This document shows, piece after piece, positions 38,441 to 47,289 of a stretch of 64,000 bases of DNA. A program made the translations under genes and the position numbers. A model generated the notes under the pieces. The model searched no databases, was not told the DNA's origin, and was given only the letters and a program-made list of their open reading frames with translations. How positions within the stretch are numbered: the stretch's first letter is position 1; the number at the start of each line of letters is the position of its first letter. Origin of the DNA: Leptodesmis sichuanensis A121 (GTDB lineage: Bacteria > Cyanobacteriota > Cyanobacteriia > Leptolyngbyales > Leptolyngbyaceae); contig NZ_CP075171.1 in NCBI RefSeq assembly GCF_021379005.1, positions 1,426,001-1,490,000 on the forward strand, read 5' to 3'.

Positions 38441-40094
38441 GGGTGCGATGCGAAAAAGATGGCTTTGAGGAGAGGCAGCAAAAGCTGAGAAAAGACAGGA
38501 TATGCACAATGATCGGTGCAGAGTGAAAAAACATCCTGTCTCTAGTGAATATGAATATACCTGCAACCCTGGATCTCAACCAAGCCATTGAAACATTTAA
38601 GCAAACCATTGCCCCACTGCTGGCCGTGGGGGAAATTTCCAGTTGGGATGGAGTGGCGTTGAAAGCACGGGAGGAGGCAATCCGCGCCGCGGCTCTGGTG
38701 CTAGCCGGCCAGGTGATTGCCCTGCTGCTGCACGAACTCAGTGAGCATCCAGATAGCCAACGAGAAGCCAACCAACGGACCCGCTCATCACGAGGCTTCA
38801 TGGCTCGCAGTCAAGGCAAACGCCGGGTCAAGGTATTAACCGTAGGCAATGTCGTCGTTGAGTTCAAGGTGGGCTACATTCTCAATGGGGTCTCTCAGCA
38901 GAAGCGGAAAGGCAAGCGGAAAGCCGGTCAACGGGGGCCATCCCAGGGACAGGGATTCTATCCCCTGCTGCGTTGGTTGGGACTGGAAGAGCAAGTCAGT
39001 CCCCTGGTTTGGAGCGTGGTTGCAGCGGCAGGGATGCTGTCGAGGTCCTTTGCGCAAGCGACTGAGCAGTTGCAGCAATGGGGCATTGAGTTGAGTGAGA
39101 AACGGGTGGTGCGACTGACCTATGGTTTTGGTCAAATCGGCCTGGCGTTAACCGACCAGTGGCTGGCTCAGTTGCAGCAAGGCCAACTGCCCACTGGCCA
39201 GACCTTTGAGGGACAGAGAGTGGGGTTGAGTGTCGATGGCGGGCGCACCCGGTTGCGATACAACAAACGGGGTAGACGACGGGCGACCAAGCGGCGGGGG
39301 ATCGGGGGCATTGGCGAGAACCCAAACTATTCACCCTCTATGCCATCGATGAGCAGGGCCAGCGCATCAATACAGTCAAATTACCGGTCATTAATGACGG
39401 CACCTTTACCGGTATCGAAGGATTCATGAGCCTGCTGGAGATGTATCTGGTCAAATTGGGGGTTGTGCGTGCCCAGCAAGTGTTGCTGCTAGCCGATGGC
39501 GCTCCTTGGATTTGGCACCGGATTCCCGCCCTTCTGGAACGCTTGGGCCTGCCCAAAGACCGACTGATTGAGTTGATTGACTTTTACCATGCCAGTCAGC
39601 ATTTGAAGGATTTTGCTGAGGCGGCTTTTAGCAAAGCTCAAGTGGCACGGAAATGGTTCGAGGCGGCTCGTTCTAGCCTCAAACGGGGTAAGTTGGCGCA
39701 ACTCCTGACACAGATGCAGCAGATTCTGGCTCAGAAACACACGCGCCAACAACGCAAGGCAATGACAACCCCATTCAACTACTTTAATGACCAACCCCAG
39801 CGCTTTGCCTATGGGCAGGTACAGGCAATGAATCTACCGATTGGCAGTGGAGCCATTGAGAGTCTAATCCGCCAGGTGGTCAACCTGCGGCTCAAGGGAA
39901 ATGGCAAGTTTTGGTTGCCTGAACATGCAGAAATTCTGCTTCAAGGTCGCTGTTATTGGGCGGCAGGACGATGGGACACCTTCTGTGCTGAAATTTTGAC
40001 TGCCAAACTCGATGCCAAGCGGCTAGAAATTGTCGAGCCCAATGCGAGTGACTTAGCGGTGGCCTAACCTACCCATTTTTTCCGCTTGGCACCC
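38441..40094 (+). mobile_element. ISKra4-like insertion sequence, copy 2
   Basis: 1654 bp, nearly identical to 33186-34837 and in the same direction. The ends are GGGTGCGATG... and ...TTGGCACCC. CC flanks it on both sides, which could be a 2-bp target duplication or chance. It separates the DUF262 remnant from the HlyD remnant. Confidence 0.88.
38545..40067 (+). pseudogene. ISKra4-family transposase, frameshifted (copy 2)
   Basis: The same protein as copy 1, in frames 38545-39429 and 39426-40067. A single T present in copy 1 (34046) is missing at 39300/39301, so the frame is lost after KRRG. The second frame is complete to the C-terminus EPNASDLAVA. The 3' end is the better guide to the native one. 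Confidence 0.88.
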
Positions 40095-40221
40095 CCTTGA
40101 GAATTGAGCATCAAGTAGCGCAAACGCGATTCGATCGCTTATCTCAATTGCTGCGGGAGGGCGCAATCAGCCAGCAAGCCACGGATACGGCCAGTGCCAA
40201 ATTAGCAGAGGTGACCACTAG

Positions 40222-41510
40222 TACACTGCGGCGTAAGTTGAGCTACGCTTACTGATGTTTGTCAAGGAGTCAATCAGCGTGCCGAAAACTGCTCCCCAAC
40301 CTCTCAAGGTAAACACGGAAGAACGGGAACAACTCCAGCAGTTGGTCAATCGCCACAATACACCGCAACAACTGGGACTGCGAGCCTCGATTATTCTGCT
40401 GGCAGACCAGGGACATAATCATCAGGAAATCGCCCGCGAACTACAGATTAGCCGAGACATGGCAAGATTATGGCGCAATCGCTGGCTAGAGTTGAGCCAG
40501 AAGGAGGTGTCGGTGGTGGAACGGTTGCAGGATGCGGAACGTCCTGGCGCACCCGCAACGTTTAGCTTGGAACAAATTCTGCAACTATTTGCGATGGCGT
40601 GCGAAAAGCCAGAGCAGTATGGACGACCCATCAGCCAATGGACGGCAGGGGAATTAGCCGATGAGATGGTCAAACAAGGCATCGTCGAGTCAATATCTCC
40701 GCGTCATGTGGGGCGATTACTAGAAGAAGCGAGCTTAAAACCGCACCAGAGCCGCTACTGGCTCAATCCCCCCCCGACCCTGCCTTTGACGAGAAGGTCG
40801 AAGACATCTGCCAAACGTACCTCCAGGCGCAGGCGGGCAGAGACCGGGGGGAACGCACCGTCAGTCTCGATGAAATGACCGGCATTCAGGCATTGGAGCG
40901 CAAGGCCCCAGACTTGCCCATGCGTCCTGGCAAAATTCAGCGACGGGAATTTGAATACCTTCGTCACGGTACCCAAACCTTGATTGCTAGTTTCGAGGTG
41001 TCAAGCGGTGCGGTGATTCATGCCAGTGTGGGAGAGACTCGCACGGAAAGCGATTATCTGACCCATGTGCAGCAGACTCTTGCCACTGACCCAGGCGTGA
41101 CGAAGTGGCACCTGGTGATGGACTGCTTGAACATTCATCAGTCCGAATCGTTAGTCCGCTATGTGGCAGCCGTCGAGGAAATCGACATCGACCTGGGCAT
41201 CAAGGGCAAGAGTGGCATTCTCCAGTCGATGGCAACGAGAGCCGCGTTTTTAACTGACCCCACGCATCGGATTGTGTTTCACTTCACGCCCAAGCATTGT
41301 TCCTGGCTCAATCAGATTGAAATTTGGTTTAGCATCTTGATGCGGAAGTTACTCAGACGTGGCAATTTTCTGAGCCAAGCAGACTTAAAAGAGCGCATCC
41401 TTGCGTTCATTGATTATTTCAATCGAACAATGGCGAAACCGTTTAAGTGGACGTATAAAGGCAAGGCGCTAGCAGCCTAAAAAGGAGAGGTGAATTTACG
41501 CCGTAGACTA
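40222..41510 (+). mobile_element. IS630-family insertion sequence
   Basis: 1289 bp between two copies of CTAG (40218-40221 and 41511-41514). The ends are inverted repeats: TACACTGCGGCGTAAGTT on the left and, read backwards, TAGTCTACGGCGTAAATT on the right. The insertion site lies in the hlyD-like gene and the pre-insertion sequence can be reconstructed. Confidence 0.92.
40255..41480 (+). CDS. IS630-family transposase in two overlapping frames
   Basis: The first frame (40255-40878) carries a helix-turn-helix ([20 protein letters not shown]). The second (40875-41480) carries the DDE core: [15 protein letters not shown] with its Asp, [20 protein letters not shown] with Glu, and an N-terminal Asp in [12 protein letters not shown] just upstream of its ATG. 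The frames join at a run of eight C (around 40768-40775), where slipping one base gives a continuous product. This could be programmed frameshifting, which some IS families use, or a mutation. Confidence 0.85.
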
Positions 41511-42440
41511 CTAGTTTGCGCTCAGCAGAATCAGAATTGGCAATCGCCCAAACAGCTATGAAATCCCTACAGCAAGGTCAGTTTTACAATGGCCATACGA
41601 TCGTCGGTGAGCTACCAACCCTGAAAACCCATGTTGTCAAGCGGCAACAGCAAGTGCAATTAGCAAACCAGAAGATTCACATCTTAGAGCAATCTTTGCA
41701 ACGCCACCAACAGGAACTGCAGCAGTTGAATCTCCAACGCCAGCAGCTAACGGGCATCACAGCGGATGCAACAAACTTTTCCCAAGCGGGCTATCCACCC
41801 GTGATCTATCGCGCTCCTGTTTCCGGTAAGCTGATTAAGCTGATGAAATCTTCGAGCAATACGGTGGAGCAAGGTGAAACCTTAGCCTTAATTCGCCATA
41901 CTCGCGATCGCCCCATGATTGAGGCATATTTAACCCAAGACCAAGCCAACTCAGTTGCAGTCAATGATAAGGCAACGATTGTCATCAGCAATAGCAATCA
42001 ATCTTACCAAGCTAAAATCATCGATATTGATCGGACGGGCGGTTTTCAAAATCCAGTTCGGGGGCAATATCAATTGCAGGGATCTCAAGCTCAGTCAGTG
42101 TATGTCAAACTGGCTCTGGAGCCACGAGAACCAGCAACTGATCAAAAATTCCAACCAGGTACGCCAGTGGTCGTTCAATTTGCCAGGAAACTCCCTCTAT
42201 TGACTCGATAGTTAGAGGTTCGACCTGGGGAAAACGTAGAACTGGTCATGATGTTTAGTTCTGGAGGAGATAGAGCATTACAGGGGTGGTGTTTACAGAA
42301 TCTTCAAATCCCGCCAGCTTCCAGGACTAGCCGATCGGTTAACCCTCTTCCTGTTTCGACCTGACGAAAGAGTAGCGCGGTTTTGGGGCGTTTCCTGGAG
42401 TATTTGTATGTTCTTCAAAGTATCCAGTTTTCAGCCTTTT

Positions 42441-42477
42441 TGTGATCTGAATCATAGATGGTAGTGATGTGCATCAC
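42441..42477. promoter_or_regulatory. CRP-like operator and adjacent palindrome
   Basis: TGTGATCTGAATCATA (42441-42456) is one base from the TGTGA-N6-TCACA consensus. Eight bases on, GTGATGTGCATCAC (42464-42477) forms a second inverted repeat. They are 112-148 bp upstream of the small membrane protein gene, a plausible promoter position. The rest of 42212-42588 contains no gene I recognise. Confidence 0.45.
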
Positions 42478-42588
42478 CAGATTCGTCCGTCAAAATCACA
42501 GGCGGCGATCGGAAACACTGCGACCTTGGAATGGAGTCTTAATTAGCAGACCTAACCCTGTTAGACCCCTTTCACTCTGGAGTTATTC

Positions 42589-42816
42589 ATGCAGACCAAA
42601 TCTCAAACTCATGTAGCGATCGCCCCCTCCTCAGCAGAATCCAGTGCCCCATCCCTGAAAACTGCTGACATGATTGGGATCCTATTGCTAACAGTTCCCC
42701 TACTTGCAATATTAAGTGTTGTGTCTTATCGCAACTATCGCGCCAGAACTCTAAAACAGCAAATTGCAACTTTAGAACGGATCTGGAAGTTAAATTCTAT
42801 TGAAAAAACTTCTTAA
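42589..42816 (+). CDS. Small single-helix membrane protein
   Basis: 75 residues: a polar N-terminus, one transmembrane helix (MIGILLLTVPLLAILSVVSY) and a basic C-terminal amphipathic tail (RARTLKQQIATLERIWKL). CTGGAG precedes the ATG. No family is recognised. A palindromic repeat overlaps its stop codon. The coding call rests on the ribosome site and composition only. Confidence 0.5.
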   Translation: MQTKSQTHVAIAPSSAESSAPSLKTADMIGILLLTVPLLAILSVVSYRNYRARTLKQQIATLERIWKLNSIEKTS

Positions 42817-42887
42817 ACCAAGTCCAGCTAGAGAACGGTCGTTTTCCGATTAGAGAAACTCCGGTTCTGGACTTGGCCAAGGTTTAA
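42813..42887. repeat. CCAAGTCCAG palindromic element, full copy (inverted)
   Basis: A 75-bp copy, opposite in direction to those at 30737 and 61461. It runs from CCAAGTCCAG-CTAGAGAACG to CTGGACTTGG. It abuts the stop codon of the small membrane protein and could act as its terminator. Confidence 0.8.
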
Positions 42888-42992
42888 TTTAACAACCTCT
42901 TGTAAGGGCGGGTTTTGCCACTTCAATCAAGGTTCAACTCCTGATTGGTAAGCTAAACCCGCCCCTGCTGTATTTAGGGTTTGTGAGACAGC

Positions 42993-44651
42993 CTATTGCC
43001 AGACAAATACTTTGGCTTCAAACTCGCCCAGATCGGTCATTAAATTCCCCCCGCCAGCTTCCAGATCATAGTTGCCTGTCCACTCATGCCAGGTGCCATC
43101 AGCAGGGAAGTCAGGAATGGTATATCCAGCGAGAAATTGATCGGAAAAGTTAGCCACAACCACGACCCGTGACCCTTCATCATTCCAGCGAGTGTAGGCC
43201 AGCACCTTAGCCTCTGGGTTTTCATGGAAGAAGTTAATATTTGCTGTGTGCAATGCTGGGTTACTCTTTCGCAAATGAATTAGACCCTTGTAATAGTCCA
43301 ATAAGCTACGATTCAGGTCATTCTTTAGCAATGTCCAATCAATTTTGGCGGAGTTGATCGTCTTCGGTTTGTATTCCCCAAACTCCTCGCCCATCCAGAT
43401 CATCGGCACGCCCATCGCGGTCATTACCAACACGGCTCCCAGTTTACGACGACGAAAGGCCGCTTCATCAAAAATACCGCGATCGCCCAATTCTGCCATC
43501 ACATGATGGTGGTCATGATTGGTCAGATAATTGACAACATTGGTAGCCCCCATAAACCCCTGGCGTTTCGCATCCAGCACATCTTTTAACTGTTCAATAT
43601 CAAATGTTTCACCTGTGATATGGGCTAAGACACAGTGATAGAAGCTATCATGCCAGCATCCATCCATTGGGCCATCTATATTGGTGATGCTGGGAGTTTC
43701 AGGAATGTGTTCGGCAATGTTATAAAATGGTTTCTCGCCTGCTGTCTGTTTTGCTTCCTGAACAATCCAGTGCATGAAATCATAATTAGCAATCTGGCGG
43801 GCAGCATCGTAGCGAATTCCGTCAATGTGAAAATCTTTAACCCAATAGCGCACGACCTCCCCAATAAAACGACGTGCCGGATAGGTGTCTAATTTTTCGT
43901 CGTAATGCTCGTAATTGAACTCTGGCCCCCAGTTGTTTTCAGGATCGCGGGGGGCATGGTGATACCAGTAATCATGATCAATCTGCGTTAGGGGGCAGGA
44001 GGCTTCCGAATGGTTATAAATCCCATCCATAATCACTCGAATACCCCGACCATGACATGCATCAATCAGCCGTTTTAGATCTGCTGTGGTGCCATAGCTG
44101 GATTCTGTGGCAAAGAAATGCCGGGGATTGTAACCCCAACTGTAATCACCAGGATACTCCTTGACGGGCATCAGTTCGATCGCATTAATCCCCAGTTCGC
44201 ACAGGTAATCTAACTTCTCGATCACATGCTGATATTTTCCTCGTGCTTTGCTATCCGCTTCACCACCAGAAAAGTCAGCCACATGCAATTCGTAAATGAC
44301 TAATTCGTGATCAGCAGGCAATGGGTGATCATCGTGCTGCCAGACGTAAGTATCGACAATTCGCTCTCCATCTTTAATGCGAACAATGCCGTTTTCTTCC
44401 GAACTCTGTCCATCTACATCGGTGGCATAGGGATCAGTCACATCCACCCATTGATCCGGTTCAAAAAACCAGGATTTGGATTGTACTCGAAACTTGTATT
44501 GATAAACACCATCTTCTAAATCTACGGTGACGCGAAAGTAGCCATCGTTTCCTTTTTTCATGGGAATCTCTGCCCAGTTAGAAAAGGAGCCGACTAGGAC
44601 AGCCCCCTGGTTGTATGGGGCAAAAAGATTAAACTCGATCGGGTTTGCCAT
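42993..44651 (-). CDS. GH13 alpha-amylase/branching-type enzyme
   Basis: 552 residues from ATG 44651, with AGGAG upstream. The N-terminal CBM48-like domain reads NLFAPYNQGAVLVGSFSNWA. The barrel begins VIYELHVADF. Catalytic residues lie in DGIRYDAARQI (nucleophile Asp), YNIAEHIPE (acid Glu) and YLTNHDHHH (third Asp). GVPMIWMGEEFGEY and a C-terminal beta domain follow. It is clearly shorter than GlgB and belongs to the cyanobacterial 'alpha amylase catalytic region' group related to branching and trehalohydrolase enzymes. The exact reaction on alpha-glucan is unclear. Cytosolic. Confidence 0.9.
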   Translation of the reverse strand: MANPIEFNLFAPYNQGAVLVGSFSNWAEIPMKKGNDGYFRVTVDLEDGVYQYKFRVQSKSWFFEPDQWVDVTDPYATDVDGQSSEENGIVRIKDGERIVDTYVWQHDDHPLPADHELVIYELHVADFSGGEADSKARGKYQHVIEKLDYLCELGINAIELMPVKEYPGDYSWGYNPRHFFATESSYGTTADLKRLIDACHGRGIRVIMDGIYNHSEASCPLTQIDHDYWYHHAPRDPENNWGPEFNYEHYDEKLDTYPARRFIGEVVRYWVKDFHIDGIRYDAARQIANYDFMHWIVQEAKQTAGEKPFYNIAEHIPETPSITNIDGPMDGCWHDSFYHCVLAHITGETFDIEQLKDVLDAKRQGFMGATNVVNYLTNHDHHHVMAELGDRGIFDEAAFRRRKLGAVLVMTAMGVPMIWMGEEFGEYKPKTINSAKIDWTLLKNDLNRSLLDYYKGLIHLRKSNPALHTANINFFHENPEAKVLAYTRWNDEGSRVVVVANFSDQFLAGYTIPDFPADGTWHEWTGNYDLEAGGGNLMTDLGEFEAKVFVWQ

Positions 44652-44938
44652 AAAAACTCCTGATAAATTGCTACTTTCAGGAGTATTTTCAGTTCATTGA
44701 ATGTTTTTTACATCTAGCAAAGGAAATACTTCTTAAGATGGAGTCTCTATTTTTGTGATCAAACTCATGCAGGGTGGAAGAAACGGCATTGCTTGTTGGA
44801 TAATCCTGGCTTTAAGCCTGATTGCCCGCCAAAAAACGATCTGAGGCTAAAGCGGTGGTCATCACGTCCCCATCACTCAGGGAGCGTTGGCCAAGCAGAC
44901 AGTTGATCTGCCAAACCCGCCCCCTCCAGATATGGGGT

Positions 44939-46015
44939 TTATTGCACCGTGCCACGTAATGCCTCTGCGTCGATCGGTTTAATCAGATACAGACGCACCA
45001 GATGCCCCAGGATGCTGAGAATTAAAGGCAACTTGCGGAGGGTTTTCAGGAACTTGGGCTGGGAACTGGCATCAATCTGGCTAATTTGCAGATTCAACTC
45101 TGCGCACTTGTGCAGGCGAGGATAAAACTCTGGATGCTCAGTATTAAGAACGACCGGGAAGGCTCGGAGTGAGGTGGCGTTGGTCTGACGGACGACTTCT
45201 TCATCGAATTTGGTGGCATCTAATCCCAGGGCATCGTAGAAGCCAGCGCGTTCATGCACGGTCAGACTGTGGGTGGCGAAGACGGTGAGCAGGAAGAAAC
45301 GGCTCCATAAGCGGGATTGCCAGGTGTTCCAGAGTTGGGGTTGCGATCGCAGTAACGCCTTGAAAATATCCCCATGGCGATTTTCGTCCTGACACCAGCT
45401 TTCAAAATAGCGGAACAGGGGATAGAACTGATGTTCTGGATGTTGTTCCAGGTGACGATAAATCAGAATGTAACGCCAGTAACCAATTTTCTCAGAGAGA
45501 TAAACGGTATAAAGAATCCATTCCACCGGGAAGAAAGTATAAGTTCGGGCTTTGGTGATGTAGCCCAAGTCCAGGGATTTATTAAAATCGCCCATGCATT
45601 TGTTCAAAAATCCGGCGTGACGGGCTTCATCCCGTGCCATCAGGTGAAAGATTTCGGCCAGCAGGGGATTGCGATCTTTGAGTTTGCGAGACAATTCTTT
45701 GAATAACAGAAAACCAGAGAACTCAGAGACACAGGAGCGTTCCAGATAATCGATAAACGCTTGGCGGGTCTTGCCATCCAGATGATCCCAGGATTGCTCA
45801 AAGGCTTCATCCCGCACGAAATGGTGGCGGTTGTAGTCAGCCCGCATTTCGGCCAGCATCGCTTCCAGTTCGGTTTGTTGCGCCGAGAGATCTAAATTGG
45901 CGGCAACTTCAAAATCGGTGGTGTAGAACCGGGGGGTAAGAATATTTTCCTTGGCGATCGCTTTGACGCTGGATTTGGGAGTCTCCTGGGCGGGTTTAGG
46001 CAAGGAATTAACCAT
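44939..46015 (-). CDS. acsF: Mg-protoporphyrin IX monomethyl ester oxidative cyclase
   Basis: 358 residues. It is the O2-dependent diiron enzyme that closes ring E of chlorophyll, making protochlorophyllide at the thylakoid membrane. Two ExxH iron motifs are present in ARDEARHAGFLNK and CQDENRHGDIF, with TPRFYTTDFEVAANLDLSAQ at the N-terminus. Cyanobacteria usually have two copies, chlAI (normal oxygen) and chlAII (low oxygen). This one lies head-to-head with heme oxygenase and hemN, the partners of chlAII in Synechocystis, so it may be the low-oxygen form (inference). Confidence 0.94.
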   Translation of the reverse strand: MVNSLPKPAQETPKSSVKAIAKENILTPRFYTTDFEVAANLDLSAQQTELEAMLAEMRADYNRHHFVRDEAFEQSWDHLDGKTRQAFIDYLERSCVSEFSGFLLFKELSRKLKDRNPLLAEIFHLMARDEARHAGFLNKCMGDFNKSLDLGYITKARTYTFFPVEWILYTVYLSEKIGYWRYILIYRHLEQHPEHQFYPLFRYFESWCQDENRHGDIFKALLRSQPQLWNTWQSRLWSRFFLLTVFATHSLTVHERAGFYDALGLDATKFDEEVVRQTNATSLRAFPVVLNTEHPEFYPRLHKCAELNLQISQIDASSQPKFLKTLRKLPLILSILGHLVRLYLIKPIDAEALRGTVQ

Positions 46016-46037
46016 GTTTTCGTTAAATCAAAACTCA

Positions 46038-46179
46038 ATAACTCAAAAGTTATAATAGCGGGGGACATTTGACCAGAGCCTTCAAAACTTTTTACAGCAA
46101 GTATTAAGGACTGCGAGACTTCGTTAAGTTATGAAAACTTTATTCCCTTTTTGACCATCCATCGCTTTATAGTTATGAA
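46038..46179. promoter_or_regulatory. Divergent acsF/heme oxygenase control region
   Basis: Three AGTTAT-based elements lie between the two starts: the palindrome ATAACT-CAAA-AGTTAT (46038-46053), AAGTT-ATGAA-AACTT (46126-46140) and AGTTATGAAG (46171-46180). Repeated inverted motifs in a shared gap suggest a common regulator. In Synechocystis the MarR-type ChlR activates the corresponding genes under low oxygen. No ChlR gene is in the window. Confidence 0.4.
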
Positions 46180-46272
46180 GCTTTGAGTTTCAGAGCCTTG
46201 AGATTTAAAGCTGAAAGCAAATCCTGGCCCACCCTCCAGGCCAGTTCCTCCTTACATTGAGGTGATTTCAAC

Positions 46273-47025
46273 ATGAGTCAGAATTTATCCACTCGGCTGC
46301 GGGAAGGCACCCAACATTCTCATACCGCTGCAGAAAATACCGCCTTCATGAAGTGCTTTTTGAAGGGAATCGTTGAACGGGAACCCTTCCGCAAACTACT
46401 GGCCAACCTCTATCTGGTTTACAGCGTTCTGGAAGAAGAACTGCAACGCTACCAAAACGACCCCGTCATCGGTCGGATGTATTTTCCGGAGCTGAACCGT
46501 AAAGCCAATCTGGAAAAAGACCTGGCTTATTACTATGGTGAAAACTGGCGCGATCAAATTACGCCGTTGAGTGCGGGTCTGGTCTATGTGAATCGCTTAC
46601 GGGAGATTGCTAACACGGATCCGGCATTGCTGGTGGCTCATTCCTATGTGCGCTACATGGGTGATTTGTCTGGTGGTCAAAGTTTGAAGAATATTGTGCG
46701 ATCGGCCATGAATCTGCCGCCAGATCAGGGTACGGCTCTGCATGAGTTTGAGCAAATTCCGACCGTAGAGGCCAGACGCGCTTTCAAGGAACGCTATCGT
46801 CAAGCCCTCGATTCGATGCCTGTAGACGAAGCGACGATCGAACGGATTGTGGAAGAAGCGAATTACGCCTTCAAACTCAACCGCGATGTAATGCATGAAC
46901 TGGAACCAGATGTGAAAGCGGTAATTGGCGATCACACCTTCGATCTGCTCACCCGCCAGGATCGTCCGGGAAGTACAGAACGTCGTCCGGCTGGTACGAG
47001 TGTGGCTCTAGTCGCTTCGGAATAA
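46273..47025 (+). CDS. ho: Heme oxygenase (biliverdin-forming)
   Basis: 250 residues. It opens heme to biliverdin, iron and CO with ferredoxin as donor, feeding phycobilin synthesis. The proximal heme ligand is His17 in TQHSHTAAENTAFM. The distal helix motif is YMGDLSGGQSLKN. The C-terminal 25 residues are a polar tail. The position next to acsF and hemN suggests the low-oxygen-induced HO2 type, not provable from sequence here. GAGGTGATTTCAAC precedes the ATG. Confidence 0.94.
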   Translation: MSQNLSTRLREGTQHSHTAAENTAFMKCFLKGIVEREPFRKLLANLYLVYSVLEEELQRYQNDPVIGRMYFPELNRKANLEKDLAYYYGENWRDQITPLSAGLVYVNRLREIANTDPALLVAHSYVRYMGDLSGGQSLKNIVRSAMNLPPDQGTALHEFEQIPTVEARRAFKERYRQALDSMPVDEATIERIVEEANYAFKLNRDVMHELEPDVKAVIGDHTFDLLTRQDRPGSTERRPAGTSVALVASE

Positions 47026-47042
47026 AACTGGCCCTCACCCTC

Positions 47043-47069
47043 GACTCCTCTCCCACAGGGAGAGGAGTC
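47043..47069. terminator. 12-bp stem hairpin after heme oxygenase
   Basis: GACTCCTCTCCC-ACA-GGGAGAGGAGTC is perfectly paired, starting 18 bp after the stop. It has no long T run, so it may be a partial terminator or an RNA-processing site between ho and hemN. The rest of the gap to 47289 has two GGCCAATTGACA-like repeats (near 47102 and 47203) of unknown meaning. Confidence 0.6.
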
Positions 47070-47289
47070 AATAACCGTGAATTTGTAGGGATGGGTTTAG
47101 CTAGCCAATTGACAATAGACAGCAATTCAACAACAAAGCCCGTCCCCCACGCAACCCCAATCTGTAACCAAATGCCATAAACGGGGAAGGGTGGGTTTAA
47201 CAGGCCAATTGACACCTTGCAAAAATTTACCAGTAAAACCTGCCCCTAATCCCTGATCCCCGATCCCTGATACCCAACTCCCTCAAACC

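Larger units (their letters stand above)
40097..42211 (+). pseudogene. HlyD-type membrane fusion protein, truncated and IS-interrupted
   Basis: The 5' piece (40097-40221) reads LRIEHQVAQTRFDRLSQLLR and EGAISQQATDTASAKLAEV, a coiled coil. The 3' piece (41511-42211) continues LRSAESELAIAQTAMKSLQQ through a second helix, then the barrel half-motif VIYRAPVSGKLIKLMKSSSN and PGTPVVVQF. Removing the IS630 element and one CTAG restores the frame exactly. The N-terminal membrane anchor is missing, cut by the ISKra4-like IS. Such proteins link an inner-membrane exporter to the outer membrane in type I secretion or efflux. Non-functional. Confidence 0.87.

Noticed and set aside
33186-40094. Composite transposon made by the two ISKra4-like copies
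   Set aside because: The outer flanks are different genes (mgtA and hlyD), with no shared target duplication, so one transposition of the whole unit does not explain the layout.
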